Shown one piece after another: positions 1 through 7,356 of a DNA stretch of 44,321 nucleotides. Position numbers and translations under genes: made by a program. Every line of letters starts with the position of its first letter. Within the stretch, counting starts at the first letter, position 1. Source of the DNA: a virus; the IMG/VR virus record IMGVR_UViG_3300008262_000697, positions 1 through 44,321 of that record; one strand, written 5' to 3'. The notes beneath the pieces were generated by a model. It did no database searches. It saw nothing but the letters and a program-made list of their open reading frames with translations, and was not told the DNA's origin.

Positions 1-123
1 TTTACAGCAATGATGAATGCTGGAACACCATGTCCGATAGATGGTAAAATTGGTGAACAAGCCAAAGCAATTTGGGATGCAAACCCAGACAGAGTCCCAC
101 AAAAAGTCAAGAGTAAAGACTAA
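1..123 (+). CDS. 3' end of a truncated gene, function unknown
   Basis: An open frame enters from the left edge and stops at TAA, giving 40 residues that end in a basic tail (QKVKSKD). The visible part contains NAGTPCPIDG and AKAIWDANPDRVP. The next ATG follows the stop directly. Too little is visible to assign a function. Confidence 0.6.
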   Translation, partial: FTAMMNAGTPCPIDGKIGEQAKAIWDANPDRVPQKVKSKD

Positions 124-753
124 ATGAGATTCTGGGTATTAATGTTTTTGGTTGTTGGCTTGGTTGCATTTACACCAAGAGCTAAAGCACAAACTCCAAT
201 AACATCTGAAAACATACTAACACCAACAGTCGGTGCATGGACTGGCTCAGTTGCTGGGCAAAATGGTGGATTTAGTGGTGGTGGTAATGGACCAGCATTC
301 AATGCAGGAACAAACACATTAATCTTTGGCTACACGACAGCAACAGCAACACAAACAATAACTGCTGAAGCATTTGCACTACAACACGCATTAAACTTAT
401 CAAACTCTGGTATAAAGATTAATGGATACAATTACTCTTGGCTTATCAATAACTCAGGTGAACAGTCAGGAACATTAAGTGGTCAAGTCAGATTGATGCG
501 TGGTAATATCGCTCTTGAAACTTACACTTATAATTACAATACACCAACAAATAGTTTTGAGTTAAAAACAGGAACACAAAACTTTTCCAGTGAGTATAGT
601 TTACTTGCAGGTGATGCTATGCAATTATCGTTCACTGGTAAAGATAGTAGATTCTGGGCAGGTTATTATGGACCACAAGTTCGCCAACCATCTTTAACTT
701 TAAATTATTCTGGGCAGGTTATTATGGACCACAAGTTCGCCAACCATCTTTAA
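124..753 (+). CDS. N-terminal part of a split secreted protein
   Basis: 209 aa with a clear signal peptide (MRFWVLMFLVVGLVAFTPRAKA), then a Gly/Asn/Thr-rich beta-type sequence suggesting an exported or virion-surface protein. The frame ends early because a 56-bp segment (652-707) is repeated exactly at 708-763. Since 56 is not a multiple of three, the second copy throws translation out of frame. Collapsing the duplication joins this frame to the gene starting at 780. The last 17 residues (from SGQVIMDHKF) are therefore frameshift product. Whether this is a real mutation or an assembly error cannot be decided from sequence. Confidence 0.7.
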   Translation: MRFWVLMFLVVGLVAFTPRAKAQTPITSENILTPTVGAWTGSVAGQNGGFSGGGNGPAFNAGTNTLIFGYTTATATQTITAEAFALQHALNLSNSGIKINGYNYSWLINNSGEQSGTLSGQVRLMRGNIALETYTYNYNTPTNSFELKTGTQNFSSEYSLLAGDAMQLSFTGKDSRFWAGYYGPQVRQPSLTLNYSGQVIMDHKFANHL

Positions 754-763
754 CTTTAAATTA
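652..763 (+). repeat. Perfect 56-bp tandem duplication
   Basis: Bases 652-707 and 708-763 are identical and directly adjacent. The unit encodes FWAGYYGPQVRQPSLTLN in two different frames. It causes the frameshift separating the genes at 124 and 780. Confidence 0.95.
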
Positions 764-779
764 TACAACTGATCCATGT

Positions 780-2321
780 ATGTCAAATCCAGCGTATTCA
801 TCATCATGTGCTGGGTTCAACGATATTCTTACTAGTCGAAGAATGTATGCTGAAAGTTACGCTATTAATCAAGCATTAGACTTAGTTGGTGTTGGATTAA
901 AAATACATGGTTTGAATTATGGTTATGATTACGTGCTAGGTGGTAGATGGTGTTCAGTTGCTGGAACAAATCCAGATGGAACACTAGGTTGTTCAGAGTG
1001 GGCTGATTCATCTCTTGCTGTTGGTGTTGCAGTAACAAAAAATGATCATAGCATTTTATATTCTACTGGTCATATTCACTCAGAACAGAATTCAACTGGA
1101 TCCACTAATTACTCTCACATTTTTAGTAACTCATTATTGCTAGGCGATATGGGTGGATTTGCTATGGTCGATGAGGTGCATGGAACTGGCGCAGTATTTA
1201 ATAAATTTAGTAGCTGGAAATATACACCAGACCCATGCGTAGTAAATCCGTTGTCATCTACATCTTGCGCAGGGTATGCTGCAGCATACCTTACTCAGCA
1301 ATGTAATGCGAATCCACTCTATAATGCATCATGTCCTGGATACGCAGAAGCACTATTTACTCAACAATGTACTGCTACTCCATTAATATATCCTTCATGT
1401 CCTGGATACGCTAGTGCTTATTTAACATATCAATGTTCTATTAATCCATTATACAGTACCACATGTCCTGGATACGCAGAAGCATATTTAAATTCTCAGT
1501 GTATTAAAGATTCATTATACTCAACAAAGTGTGAGGGATATGCTACTGCTTACGCTATCAAATATCTAACACCAATATCCACAGACTCAACTGTGGCTAA
1601 TGCAGTTAATGGATCTCTATCAGACACTGCTGCAGTTAAAGCAAACGATCCAGCTAATACAAAAGTAGCAGTCAATACTGTTACAACTACTGTTAATACA
1701 GATGGTTCTGTTTCAACTGGTGTATCAACTACTGGTGATACCAATGTAGATAAAGCAATCACTACTAAAGCATCAACTACTAATACTGCACCAGCTGCAG
1801 TTCAGTTAGCACCTCCTCCACCTCCACCGCAACAAGTGGCTCAGAATGAACCAAAAGGTGGGGATAAACCAGAACCAAAAGGCAGTAAAGACAAACAAGA
1901 GGACAAAAAAGATGATGCTTCGAAAGGCTCTGGAGGCAATTCTCCGTCACAGAATACTAATACTACTGCAGCGTCATCTGATAAGCCAGCAGCACCAACT
2001 ACTCGTCAAGCACTCCAAGAACGAAGAGAAGCTGCAGCAAGAGCAGAAGCAGTAGAAAAAGGTAAGAACCTTGCTAACGAAATGGGTAAAGTTGCTGACT
2101 TAGAATCTCAGAAACAAATTCAAAATGTAGTTATCCAAGCAATGGGGTACACACCTGGATTTGATACATATGGTAAAACAATGTTACCAGATGTTGTAGG
2201 ATATAGACCATTTAGCATTTATAATAATCAAAGAACCATTGACAATCCAGTTGGAAGAAGATTAATGTCTGGTTCTGATAGATTACATAATGAAATGATT
2301 GAGGCACAATACCCTAAATGA
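780..2321 (+). CDS. C-terminal part of split protein with Cys-rich ~22-aa repeats
   Basis: 513 aa. The ATG at 780 has no ribosome-binding site; the natural gene almost certainly begins at 124 and is interrupted by the 56-bp duplication. Roughly residues 150-260 hold five to six repeats of the form C-x2-NPLYx3-C-PGYAxAYxxxQ, each with two cysteines. A copy-like motif (DPCMSNPAYSSSCAGF) also spans the start. A Thr/Val/Asp region follows, then PPPPPP and a Lys/Asp/Glu-rich linker, an alanine-rich helix and a C-terminal globular segment. It is likely a virion or secreted structural protein; the exact role is unknown. Confidence 0.7.
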   Translation: MSNPAYSSSCAGFNDILTSRRMYAESYAINQALDLVGVGLKIHGLNYGYDYVLGGRWCSVAGTNPDGTLGCSEWADSSLAVGVAVTKNDHSILYSTGHIHSEQNSTGSTNYSHIFSNSLLLGDMGGFAMVDEVHGTGAVFNKFSSWKYTPDPCVVNPLSSTSCAGYAAAYLTQQCNANPLYNASCPGYAEALFTQQCTATPLIYPSCPGYASAYLTYQCSINPLYSTTCPGYAEAYLNSQCIKDSLYSTKCEGYATAYAIKYLTPISTDSTVANAVNGSLSDTAAVKANDPANTKVAVNTVTTTVNTDGSVSTGVSTTGDTNVDKAITTKASTTNTAPAAVQLAPPPPPPQQVAQNEPKGGDKPEPKGSKDKQEDKKDDASKGSGGNSPSQNTNTTAASSDKPAAPTTRQALQERREAAARAEAVEKGKNLANEMGKVADLESQKQIQNVVIQAMGYTPGFDTYGKTMLPDVVGYRPFSIYNNQRTIDNPVGRRLMSGSDRLHNEMIEAQYPK

Positions 2322-2497
2322 GTATTTTGTTTGAATCGTTCATGATATTTTATTTTATTGAAGTGTTTGTTTTGATTTCAGTATTCATTTGGTATTACAA
2401 AGAACCTAAAAAACAAAAAACCAAAATACACGATCCTTGGGGGATCTGGAAAGATATAGGAAAACCAAATGACAGAAGAAATAAAGGACGTCAATAA
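2318..2497 (+). CDS. Small single-pass membrane protein, 59 aa
   Basis: Starts at an ATGA overlap with the previous stop. MSILFESFMIFYFIEVFVLI and following residues form one hydrophobic helix, followed by a basic tail ending DRRNKGRQ. The 3' end overlaps the next gene. Translational coupling on both sides supports it as real. Function unknown; membrane location inferred. Confidence 0.6.
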   Translation: MSILFESFMIFYFIEVFVLISVFIWYYKEPKKQKTKIHDPWGIWKDIGKPNDRRNKGRQ

Positions 2498-3098
2498 AAA
2501 GATTGACGATGCTCAAGCAGCAGTTAAGAAATATGCTAGTGCAGATACAGTTATTAGTATTGGTGGATATGAATTCACACCAGCAAAATTGATGGTTGCG
2601 TTTACCCTAGTGTCATCTCTTTTGGGTGGTCTTTATGGTGCATTTGAAGTTTACAAAGACTATCAAAGCATGAAGAAAAAGATCGCTGAGTATGTCACAC
2701 CTGATTTAGAAGGCATTTACAAAAAGATTGAGGTGCTTGAAGTTAGTACTAACAAAACTGTAGAGTATACAGACACTATTAAAAACGATCTTAAGAACGA
2801 TGTTCGTAGATTAGAAGGTGTTGTTGAAGGTGTAGAAAGATCTACAAAAACAGCACAACGAGATACAGATGCAGCAATTAAAGAAATGAAACGTGAGAAT
2901 GATACTACGCTGAATCAAATGAAACGTGATAATGATGCAACAATTAAAGAAGTACGTAGATACACTGATCAAAGTGTAAAAGAAGTAAATCAAGAATTGG
3001 TCAGAAATCAAAAAGAAACAACAGCGGAAATCCGTGCATTGAGAAAAGAAGTAGACGATAAAATTAAGAAAGCGTTGGATAATCCACTGTCCAACTAA
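2469..3098 (+). CDS. Membrane-anchored coiled-coil protein, paralogue A
   Basis: 209 aa. An N-terminal Lys/Asp-rich helix is followed by the block DTVISIGGYEFTPAKLMVAF, one membrane helix (TLVSSLLGGLYGAFEVY) and a long charged coiled coil to the end. The coiled coil contains heptad-like repeats of MKRENDTT/MKRDNDAT. It is a clear paralogue of the next gene, sharing the membrane block and the ending KALDNPL. A role in virion assembly or membrane association is possible but not shown. Confidence 0.8.
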   Translation: MTEEIKDVNKKIDDAQAAVKKYASADTVISIGGYEFTPAKLMVAFTLVSSLLGGLYGAFEVYKDYQSMKKKIAEYVTPDLEGIYKKIEVLEVSTNKTVEYTDTIKNDLKNDVRRLEGVVEGVERSTKTAQRDTDAAIKEMKRENDTTLNQMKRDNDATIKEVRRYTDQSVKEVNQELVRNQKETTAEIRALRKEVDDKIKKALDNPLSN

Positions 3099-3112
3099 GG
3101 AAGAAGGAAAGT

Positions 3113-3586
3113 ATGGAAGAGAAGGTAGATTTAAACAAGAAAGTAGATGAGTTTGAGTCAAGTGTAAAGAAATTTGCTAGTAAAGACACAGTCATTAGCA
3201 TCGGTGGGTATGAATTTACTCCAGCAAAGTTAATGGTTGCATTCACCATTGTTTCGTCAATACTCGGTGGTCTGTATGGAGCGTTTGAGGTTTATAAGTC
3301 CTATCAGGACATGAAAACAAGAATTGAAAAATACGTTGCACCAGATTTATCCGAGTACGATAAGCGTCTAGCTGTAATTGAAGAAAACTCTCAGAAGACA
3401 ACTGATTATACTCGTGATATTAAAAATGACTTGAAAAATGATATTCGTCGTTTGGAGAAGGTAGTTGAGCAAGTCGAGCGTGATGGTAAACAGTTATCTA
3501 GAGAGACTGAACAGGATGTTCGTCAAATCCGTAAAGAAATAGATAATAAAATTCAAAAAGCACTAGACAATCCATTAGCCAAATAA
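3113..3586 (+). CDS. Membrane-anchored coiled-coil protein, paralogue B
   Basis: 157 aa and nearly identical in plan to the preceding gene: DTVISIGGYEFTPAKLMVAF, one membrane helix, then DLKNDIRRLEKVVEQVERD and a coiled coil ending KALDNPLAK. It lacks about 50 residues of the partner's coiled coil, including the MKR-ND repeats. A recent tandem gene duplication is the simplest origin. Preceded by GGAAGAAGGAAAG, a good ribosome-binding site. Confidence 0.8.
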   Translation: MEEKVDLNKKVDEFESSVKKFASKDTVISIGGYEFTPAKLMVAFTIVSSILGGLYGAFEVYKSYQDMKTRIEKYVAPDLSEYDKRLAVIEENSQKTTDYTRDIKNDLKNDIRRLEKVVEQVERDGKQLSRETEQDVRQIRKEIDNKIQKALDNPLAK

Positions 3587-3604
3587 TTATAAGGATAGAT
3601 TGGC

Positions 3605-3886
3605 ATGAATGATAAAAAATTATTTAAATGGTTAGTACTTTTACTACTGTTACCTATTGGATTGGCATATTTTGGTGGAGATCGTTTTCGCTATCCTTGT
3701 CAAGATCCTAAAAACTGGGACAAAGAAATGTGCAAGATGCCTACATGTGATGTAACAAGAACTTGTCCAGAGCATATTTTTAAGGGACAGAGAGATCCTA
3801 GACTTGGTCCACCACCAACTAGAGTAGAACCGATAGGTGCAACACCTGCACCTATGTGTCAACAACCTGCAGGAGCATGCAAATGA
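3605..3886 (+). CDS. Cys-containing membrane or exported protein, 93 aa
   Basis: An N-terminal hydrophobic helix (LFKWLVLLLLLPIGLAYFGG) is followed by an extracytoplasmic segment with seven cysteines, among them PCQDP, EMCKMPTCDVTRTCP, and Pro-rich sequence. Cysteine spacing suggests disulphides outside the cytoplasm. The stop overlaps the next start (ATGA). Family not recognised. Confidence 0.7.
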   Translation: MNDKKLFKWLVLLLLLPIGLAYFGGDRFRYPCQDPKNWDKEMCKMPTCDVTRTCPEHIFKGQRDPRLGPPPTRVEPIGATPAPMCQQPAGACK

Positions 3887-4374
3887 ATGAACAATTTATG
3901 TATACAGAAGAACAGTTAATGGCTCGTCTCAAATTCTTTATCGGAATTTGTTTAGCGTTGACATTAACAGGAATCGTTTTTGTGGTTCTATATTCTATTA
4001 TTTTTGTTACACAACCACTCAACGCTATTAGTCCAATTGATCAAAAATTCTTTGAATTGATCATACCAATCGCTACATTCCTAACAGGAACTCTATCAGG
4101 CATTATGCTTGCTGGTGGTGATAAAGAAGCACAGAAAGAAGCACTAAAGGCAGCAAATGCTGGTTGGACTAACAAACCATCCACTCCACCAAGCACTCCA
4201 TCACCAACAGGTGGTTTGCCACCAAGACCATCTATGCCATCAATGAGTGGTATGATGAGTGGTGTTGCAAGTGCAGCAACTGGATTTGGTATGGATACTC
4301 CACCACAGATGATGACTCGCATGCCAGAGTTAGAACCTGGAGATCCAACTCATCGTAACTTTAGAAACGATTAA
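3883..4374 (+). CDS. Two-pass membrane protein with Pro/Met-rich tail
   Basis: Starts at 3883 in an ATGA overlap; a start 27 nt upstream lies inside the previous gene and is less likely. The 163 aa contain two membrane helices (FFIGICLALTLTGIVFVVLY; FFELIIPIATFLTGTLSGIM), then a Pro-, Ser- and Met-rich tail. The helical pair resembles small phage membrane proteins such as holins, which is only a possibility. Function unknown. Confidence 0.7.
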   Translation: MNEQFMYTEEQLMARLKFFIGICLALTLTGIVFVVLYSIIFVTQPLNAISPIDQKFFELIIPIATFLTGTLSGIMLAGGDKEAQKEALKAANAGWTNKPSTPPSTPSPTGGLPPRPSMPSMSGMMSGVASAATGFGMDTPPQMMTRMPELEPGDPTHRNFRND

Positions 4375-4376
4375 TC

Positions 4377-4802
4377 ATGTATCAGTACAAAGCGAAAATA
4401 CTAAAAGTTTTAGATGGCGACACTGTTGACATAGATCTTGATCTAGGTTTCAATATTGTTCTTGCAAACCAGCGTGTTCGTATGGCTGGCATTGATACTC
4501 CAGAATCAAGAACTACTGATTCTGAAGAAAAGGTGCGTGGTCAGTTATCCAAGAAAAAACTAACTGATAAACTTCCAGTTGGTTCTTGGGTAAGAATTGA
4601 AACGCAAAAGTCTGACAGTAATGATGATAAGTTTGGACGCATCCTTGCTGTGTTCATTATGGAAGATGGCACTAGTCTCAATCAGTGGATGATTGATAAC
4701 AACTATGCTGTTCTTTACAATGGCGAGAACAAAGAGTTAGTGCAAGAAATGCATCGTTACAATAAGCAGAAACTTATTGAACGAGGTGAGTTAAAAGGAT
4801 GA
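4377..4802 (+). CDS. Thermonuclease-family (SNase) nuclease
   Basis: 141 aa covering one staphylococcal-nuclease OB-fold domain. The DGDTVDIDLDLG metal-site motif is at residues 13-24 and RVRMAGIDTPES at 33-44 carries the catalytic Arg35 and Glu43. KFGRILA supplies the second Arg (88). All catalytic positions are present, so activity on DNA or RNA is expected. No signal peptide is seen, so it acts inside the cell unless exported otherwise. Follows the membrane gene by 2 nt. Confidence 0.9.
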   Translation: MYQYKAKILKVLDGDTVDIDLDLGFNIVLANQRVRMAGIDTPESRTTDSEEKVRGQLSKKKLTDKLPVGSWVRIETQKSDSNDDKFGRILAVFIMEDGTSLNQWMIDNNYAVLYNGENKELVQEMHRYNKQKLIERGELKG

Positions 4803-4885
4803 CAACCCCATACGATTTTTGGGTGTGGTGGTGTTTGCAGATGTATTATTTACCCTACACCATCCTCGGATCCACTAGTAAGTAA
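4799..4885 (+). CDS. 28-aa aromatic hydrophobic peptide
   Basis: The ATG at 4799 overlaps the nuclease stop (ATGA). The peptide begins MTTPYDFWVWWCLQMYYLPY and ends GSTSK. Its stop codon lies in the left arm of a GTAAGT dyad at 4877-4898. Coupling suggests translation; function unknown. Confidence 0.45.
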   Translation: MTTPYDFWVWWCLQMYYLPYTILGSTSK

Positions 4886-4930
4886 GCACTAACTTACTCC
4901 CAAACCCCTGTTAGATACAGGGGTTTTTTA
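4877..4930 (+). terminator. Dyad plus rho-independent terminator
   Basis: A dyad AGTAAGT (4877-4883)/ACTTACT (4892-4898) is followed by a terminator stem AACCCCTG (4903-4910)/CAGGGGTT (4918-4925) and a T run. The dyad contains the last stop codon of the operon. The same arrangement occurs at 14527, 24135 and 37882. Confidence 0.85.
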
Positions 4931-4943
4931 TTGAAAAAAGGTG

Positions 4944-4972
4944 TTGTCTTTAATTGCAATCTGGGGTAGAAT
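4944..4972 (+). promoter_or_regulatory. Sigma70-like promoter
   Basis: TTGTCT (4944-4949), 17-nt spacer, TAGAAT (4967-4972). The spacer includes TTGCAA-like sequence (TTGCAAT). It sits just after a terminator and drives the 5.0-7.6 kb operon. Confidence 0.75.
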
Positions 4973-5002
4973 AGAGGTATGAAAAGTGAAAAAGGAGTTG
5001 TT

Positions 5003-5161
5003 ATGAAGGGTTCGATTCGTTTAGTTGTTGGGTTTCTTCTCGTGTTCGGTGCAGTCGGTGGTATGGAAACTACTGCAGATGCACTGTTGGCTCAAACAGT
5101 AGTTGCAGTGATTGGTCTTGGTGTGATGTACTCTGGTGTTAAAGCAATGGAGCGTGTATAA
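5003..5161 (+). CDS. Small membrane protein, 52 aa
   Basis: Start chosen at 5003 because AAAAAGGAG lies 6 nt upstream. An in-frame ATG at 4979 falls exactly at the predicted transcription start and would add eight residues without a leader. The protein holds two hydrophobic helices (LVVGFLLVFGAVGG; LLAQTVVAVIGLGVMY). The stop overlaps the next ATG (TAATG). Function unknown. Confidence 0.65.
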   Translation: MKGSIRLVVGFLLVFGAVGGMETTADALLAQTVVAVIGLGVMYSGVKAMERV

Positions 5162-5355
5162 TGACTTTAGAACAAATGATTGAACAGGGGTTTACTGCAG
5201 ATCAGATCTGTGCTAAACTTGGGCATTCTTATGATTTTGTGATGCAGTTTATTGAACAGCGTCACGATGAAGAGTTGCAAAAGCAGTATGAGTTTTTGTC
5301 GTATGCAGATGAGTGTGCAAATGACGACGCAAATTATTATGGAGAATTTAAATGA
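5161..5355 (+). CDS. Small acidic protein, 64 aa
   Basis: Starts in a TAATG overlap. The N-terminal half (LEQMIEQGFTADQICAKLGH) resembles a short helix-turn-helix segment; the C-terminus is acidic. A regulatory role is possible but not supported further. Confidence 0.65.
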   Translation: MTLEQMIEQGFTADQICAKLGHSYDFVMQFIEQRHDEELQKQYEFLSYADECANDDANYYGEFK

Positions 5356-5588
5356 ACAATACAATTGAATATCGTGGTCAAACTTTTGATCGTAGTCATG
5401 GTAGTCCTTTTGATCGTGGTGCAGCTGATAGTCACTATAGTCGTCCACAAGATCCACACTGGTATCCTGAGGGATCGTATCGTGGTGACCGAATCGAGTC
5501 TAAGGACATGAGCATTGCAGAAATGCGTGCTTACTTTATGGGCTACGAATACAATGAGCAATTTGGTGATAAGAAAGATTGGGGTTAA
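5352..5588 (+). CDS. Small charged protein, 78 aa
   Basis: Overlaps the previous gene by ATGA. Rich in Arg, Asp, Tyr and Gly (YRGQTFDRSHGSPFDRGAAD), with a helical end MSIAEMRAYFMGYEYNEQ. Similar Gly/Arg/Tyr-rich small proteins occur in T4-like phages. Function unknown. Confidence 0.65.
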   Translation: MNNTIEYRGQTFDRSHGSPFDRGAADSHYSRPQDPHWYPEGSYRGDRIESKDMSIAEMRAYFMGYEYNEQFGDKKDWG

Positions 5589-5589
5589 T

Positions 5590-5796
5590 ATGTTGGCATA
5601 CTGTGATTACATCGCTAAAATAATTAGCGACTCTTTGAAAGATGATTCTCTCAAAATGTTTTCACACATTGATAATGTTGGAAAAGTTAGATGGGATCTG
5701 TCCGATGATGGACAATTTCTTTCAACTAAGAAAACCATGTCTGTTGTAGACAGAAACGGTAAAATGTATCGTGTTACTGTTGAGGAAATTCGATGA
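5590..5796 (+). CDS. Small protein, 68 aa
   Basis: The start at 5590 (MLAYCDYIAK) was chosen because it follows the previous stop directly; upstream in-frame codons overlap that gene. The predicted fold is a helix followed by beta strands (MSVVDRNGKMYRVTVEEI). Not recognised. Confidence 0.6.
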   Translation: MLAYCDYIAKIISDSLKDDSLKMFSHIDNVGKVRWDLSDDGQFLSTKKTMSVVDRNGKMYRVTVEEIR

Positions 5797-6008
5797 CTGA
5801 ATTTCTCAAATGGTTTGGTACAGCACTAACGATTGCTGGTGCAGTGGCAACTGCACTGGCGATTGATCCATTGAATGTGTATCTGTTCAATGTTGGTGCG
5901 ATTGTTTGGTTGTGGGCTGCAATTCGAATGAAGGAAAAGAGTTTAATTGTAGTCAATGCTGGACTGTTGGCAGTTTATATGTTTGGTGTTTTTTATAGGA
6001 TTATGTAA
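5793..6008 (+). CDS. Three-helix membrane protein, 71 aa
   Basis: ATGA overlap with the previous gene. Hydrophobic helices cover about residues 5-25, 28-45 and 50-69 (VYLFNVGAIVWLWAAIRMKE; LIVVNAGLLAVYMFGVFYRI). The pattern resembles small PnuC/YgjV-like phage membrane proteins, which is a weak resemblance. Inner membrane likely. Confidence 0.65.
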   Translation: MTEFLKWFGTALTIAGAVATALAIDPLNVYLFNVGAIVWLWAAIRMKEKSLIVVNAGLLAVYMFGVFYRIM

Positions 6009-6283
6009 TGAATTCGAGCGAACGAGAGATTATGCTTATTGCACAGGAAGAGTGTGCTGAAGTTACTCAAGCGATAAGTAAAGTATTCCGATTTGGAATT
6101 GAAGGTGTCCATAATGGAAGAACAAACCGAGAAAGACTCGAAGAAGAACTTGGTGATCTGGTTTGTATGATTGAGATGATGATGCGGAGAGGTATCGTCA
6201 ATGAAGATACTGTCTACAGTAATGCATTGAAGAAACGAGATAAATTGAAAACATGGAGTAACATCAATGATTCAGATAAATAA
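6008..6283 (+). CDS. MazG-type nucleotide pyrophosphohydrolase
   Basis: 91 aa with the all-alpha NTP-PPase signature: EECAEVTQAISK (EExxE) near residues 14-25 and RLEEELGDLVCMIEMM (ExxD) near 43-58. These acidic residues bind Mg and hydrolyse NTPs or ppGpp-like nucleotides. Phage MazG proteins are thought to adjust nucleotide pools or alarmones during infection. A second member of the superfamily lies at 29376. Confidence 0.85.
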   Translation: MNSSEREIMLIAQEECAEVTQAISKVFRFGIEGVHNGRTNRERLEEELGDLVCMIEMMMRRGIVNEDTVYSNALKKRDKLKTWSNINDSDK

Positions 6284-6500
6284 CCTTTCACAATATGAAG
6301 TAGAAATGCTAGACCATATGTGGACTCTAGAAACAGAGGAAGAATTTTTTGAATGGTACAATTTGCTGGACGATGAAGATCAAAAACTTGCAGATTATTT
6401 GCAGGAGATGATTATTCTTGCACATGCAGAAGAAACGATAGAACAAACACAATATAAGGATGCAAAGGAATATCTAAAGAAATTTGCTTTGCAAAACTAG
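6267..6500 (+). CDS. Acidic small protein, 77 aa
   Basis: Starts inside the end of the MazG gene. Strongly acidic and helical (LETEEEFFEWYNLLDDEDQK), with a basic end (KEYLKKFALQN). Acidic small phage proteins can act as inhibitors or DNA mimics, but nothing here shows that. Function unknown. Confidence 0.7.
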   Translation: MIQINNLSQYEVEMLDHMWTLETEEEFFEWYNLLDDEDQKLADYLQEMIILAHAEETIEQTQYKDAKEYLKKFALQN

Positions 6501-6503
6501 AAC

Positions 6504-6647
6504 ATGTATAATAAGACTTCAAAACCTAGAAATCCTGTTGCAAAGGATCTTCGCACTCCAAAGTATCGTATGAGAACAGTGGAGAGCAAGGTCAAGTACA
6601 TTCGCAATCCTAAACACAAGAAGGAGTCTTATGGACAATACCTATGA
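6504..6647 (+). CDS. ArfA-like basic peptide, 47 aa
   Basis: A basic peptide containing RNPVAKDLRTPKYRMRTVES followed by KVKYIRNPKHKK. The order N-x6-L-x2-P-x-[FY]-R-x-R-V...K...Y-x-R parallels alternative ribosome-rescue factor ArfA (N...LL.DPLFRQRV.K...K..Y.RK) and related short RNPVAK phage proteins. If correct, it would recruit a release factor to stalled ribosomes. The resemblance is over about 25 residues only, so the call is tentative. Its end overlaps the next gene. Confidence 0.55.
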   Translation: MYNKTSKPRNPVAKDLRTPKYRMRTVESKVKYIRNPKHKKESYGQYL

Positions 6648-6879
6648 AATCTTTCGTGGTGGACTTATGACCACCATTAAGATTAAAGACTACAAGTATA
6701 ACATTGTAGAGTTTACTATCACGCAGTACATGCAAGATGAGCATGGTAAAGATATCGTAAACAGTAAACACACAACATTTTACACACCGAAACAACTTGA
6801 AGAATTTTTCACACCTATACTTAATGACTTGAAAGCGAGATTTAATCATGAAAACCATTCCAGCGAATCAAACACCTGA
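6631..6879 (+). CDS. Small protein, 82 aa, unknown
   Basis: The ATG at 6631 has AAGAAGGAG 4 nt upstream; ATG 6667 (MTTIKIKDYK) is an alternative. Beta-rich N-terminal half, then KQLEEFFTPILNDLKARF helix. Overlaps genes on both sides. Not recognised. Confidence 0.65.
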   Translation: MDNTYEIFRGGLMTTIKIKDYKYNIVEFTITQYMQDEHGKDIVNSKHTTFYTPKQLEEFFTPILNDLKARFNHENHSSESNT

Positions 6880-7153
6880 ATTTAAAAACTGGTTACTAGG
6901 ACTTCTCCATGATGAACACACCAAAGATCTGTGCGTTACTTTTACCAAAAAAGATGGAACAGAAAGAACAATGCGATGCACTCTCTCCGCAGGAAGAATA
7001 CCTGCAGATAAACAGCCAAAGGCAAGCACTGGGTTGGAGGAAGAGACAAATAGCAAGACTTCTGGATCCGCAGTGCGTGTCTTTGACGAAGACAAAAAAG
7101 AGTGGAGATCGTTCCGCTGGGACTCAATCAAAGAAGTGAAGGCAGATTTATGA
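6848..7153 (+). CDS. WYL_2/DUF2693-like SH3-fold protein
   Basis: 101 aa. FKNWLLGLLHDEHTKDLCVT then FTKKDGTERTMRCTL, a variable Lys/Thr linker, and VFDEDKKEWRSFRWDSIKEV. This order (short helix, strands with KKDGTxRxMxCTL, then RSFRWDSI) matches the WYL_2 (Sm-like SH3 beta-barrel) family common in T4-like phages. It probably binds nucleic acid or protein; the actual role is unknown. Confidence 0.75.
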   Translation: MKTIPANQTPEFKNWLLGLLHDEHTKDLCVTFTKKDGTERTMRCTLSAGRIPADKQPKASTGLEEETNSKTSGSAVRVFDEDKKEWRSFRWDSIKEVKADL

Positions 7154-7356
7154 TTAAGTTAGAACCAACATCAACAAACATTGTGATTATGCTTATCTTA
7201 GCAGTCGCAATTATTATTGGTGCTCCACTTGCACTTATTTGGGCACTCAATACTTTATTTCCAGTGTTGGTTATTCCATATACACTGGAAACTTGGTTAG
7301 CTGCATTTATTGTTCCTGCAGCATTTAGAGCAACAGTCAACGTGAAAGGTAAATAA
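7150..7356 (+). CDS. Two-pass membrane protein, 68 aa
   Basis: Start at 7150 in an ATGA overlap. Helices IVIMLILAVAIIIGAPLALI and LVIPYTLETWLAAFIVPAAF, ending in a short basic tail. Function unknown; inner membrane inferred. Confidence 0.65.
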   Translation: MIKLEPTSTNIVIMLILAVAIIIGAPLALIWALNTLFPVLVIPYTLETWLAAFIVPAAFRATVNVKGK

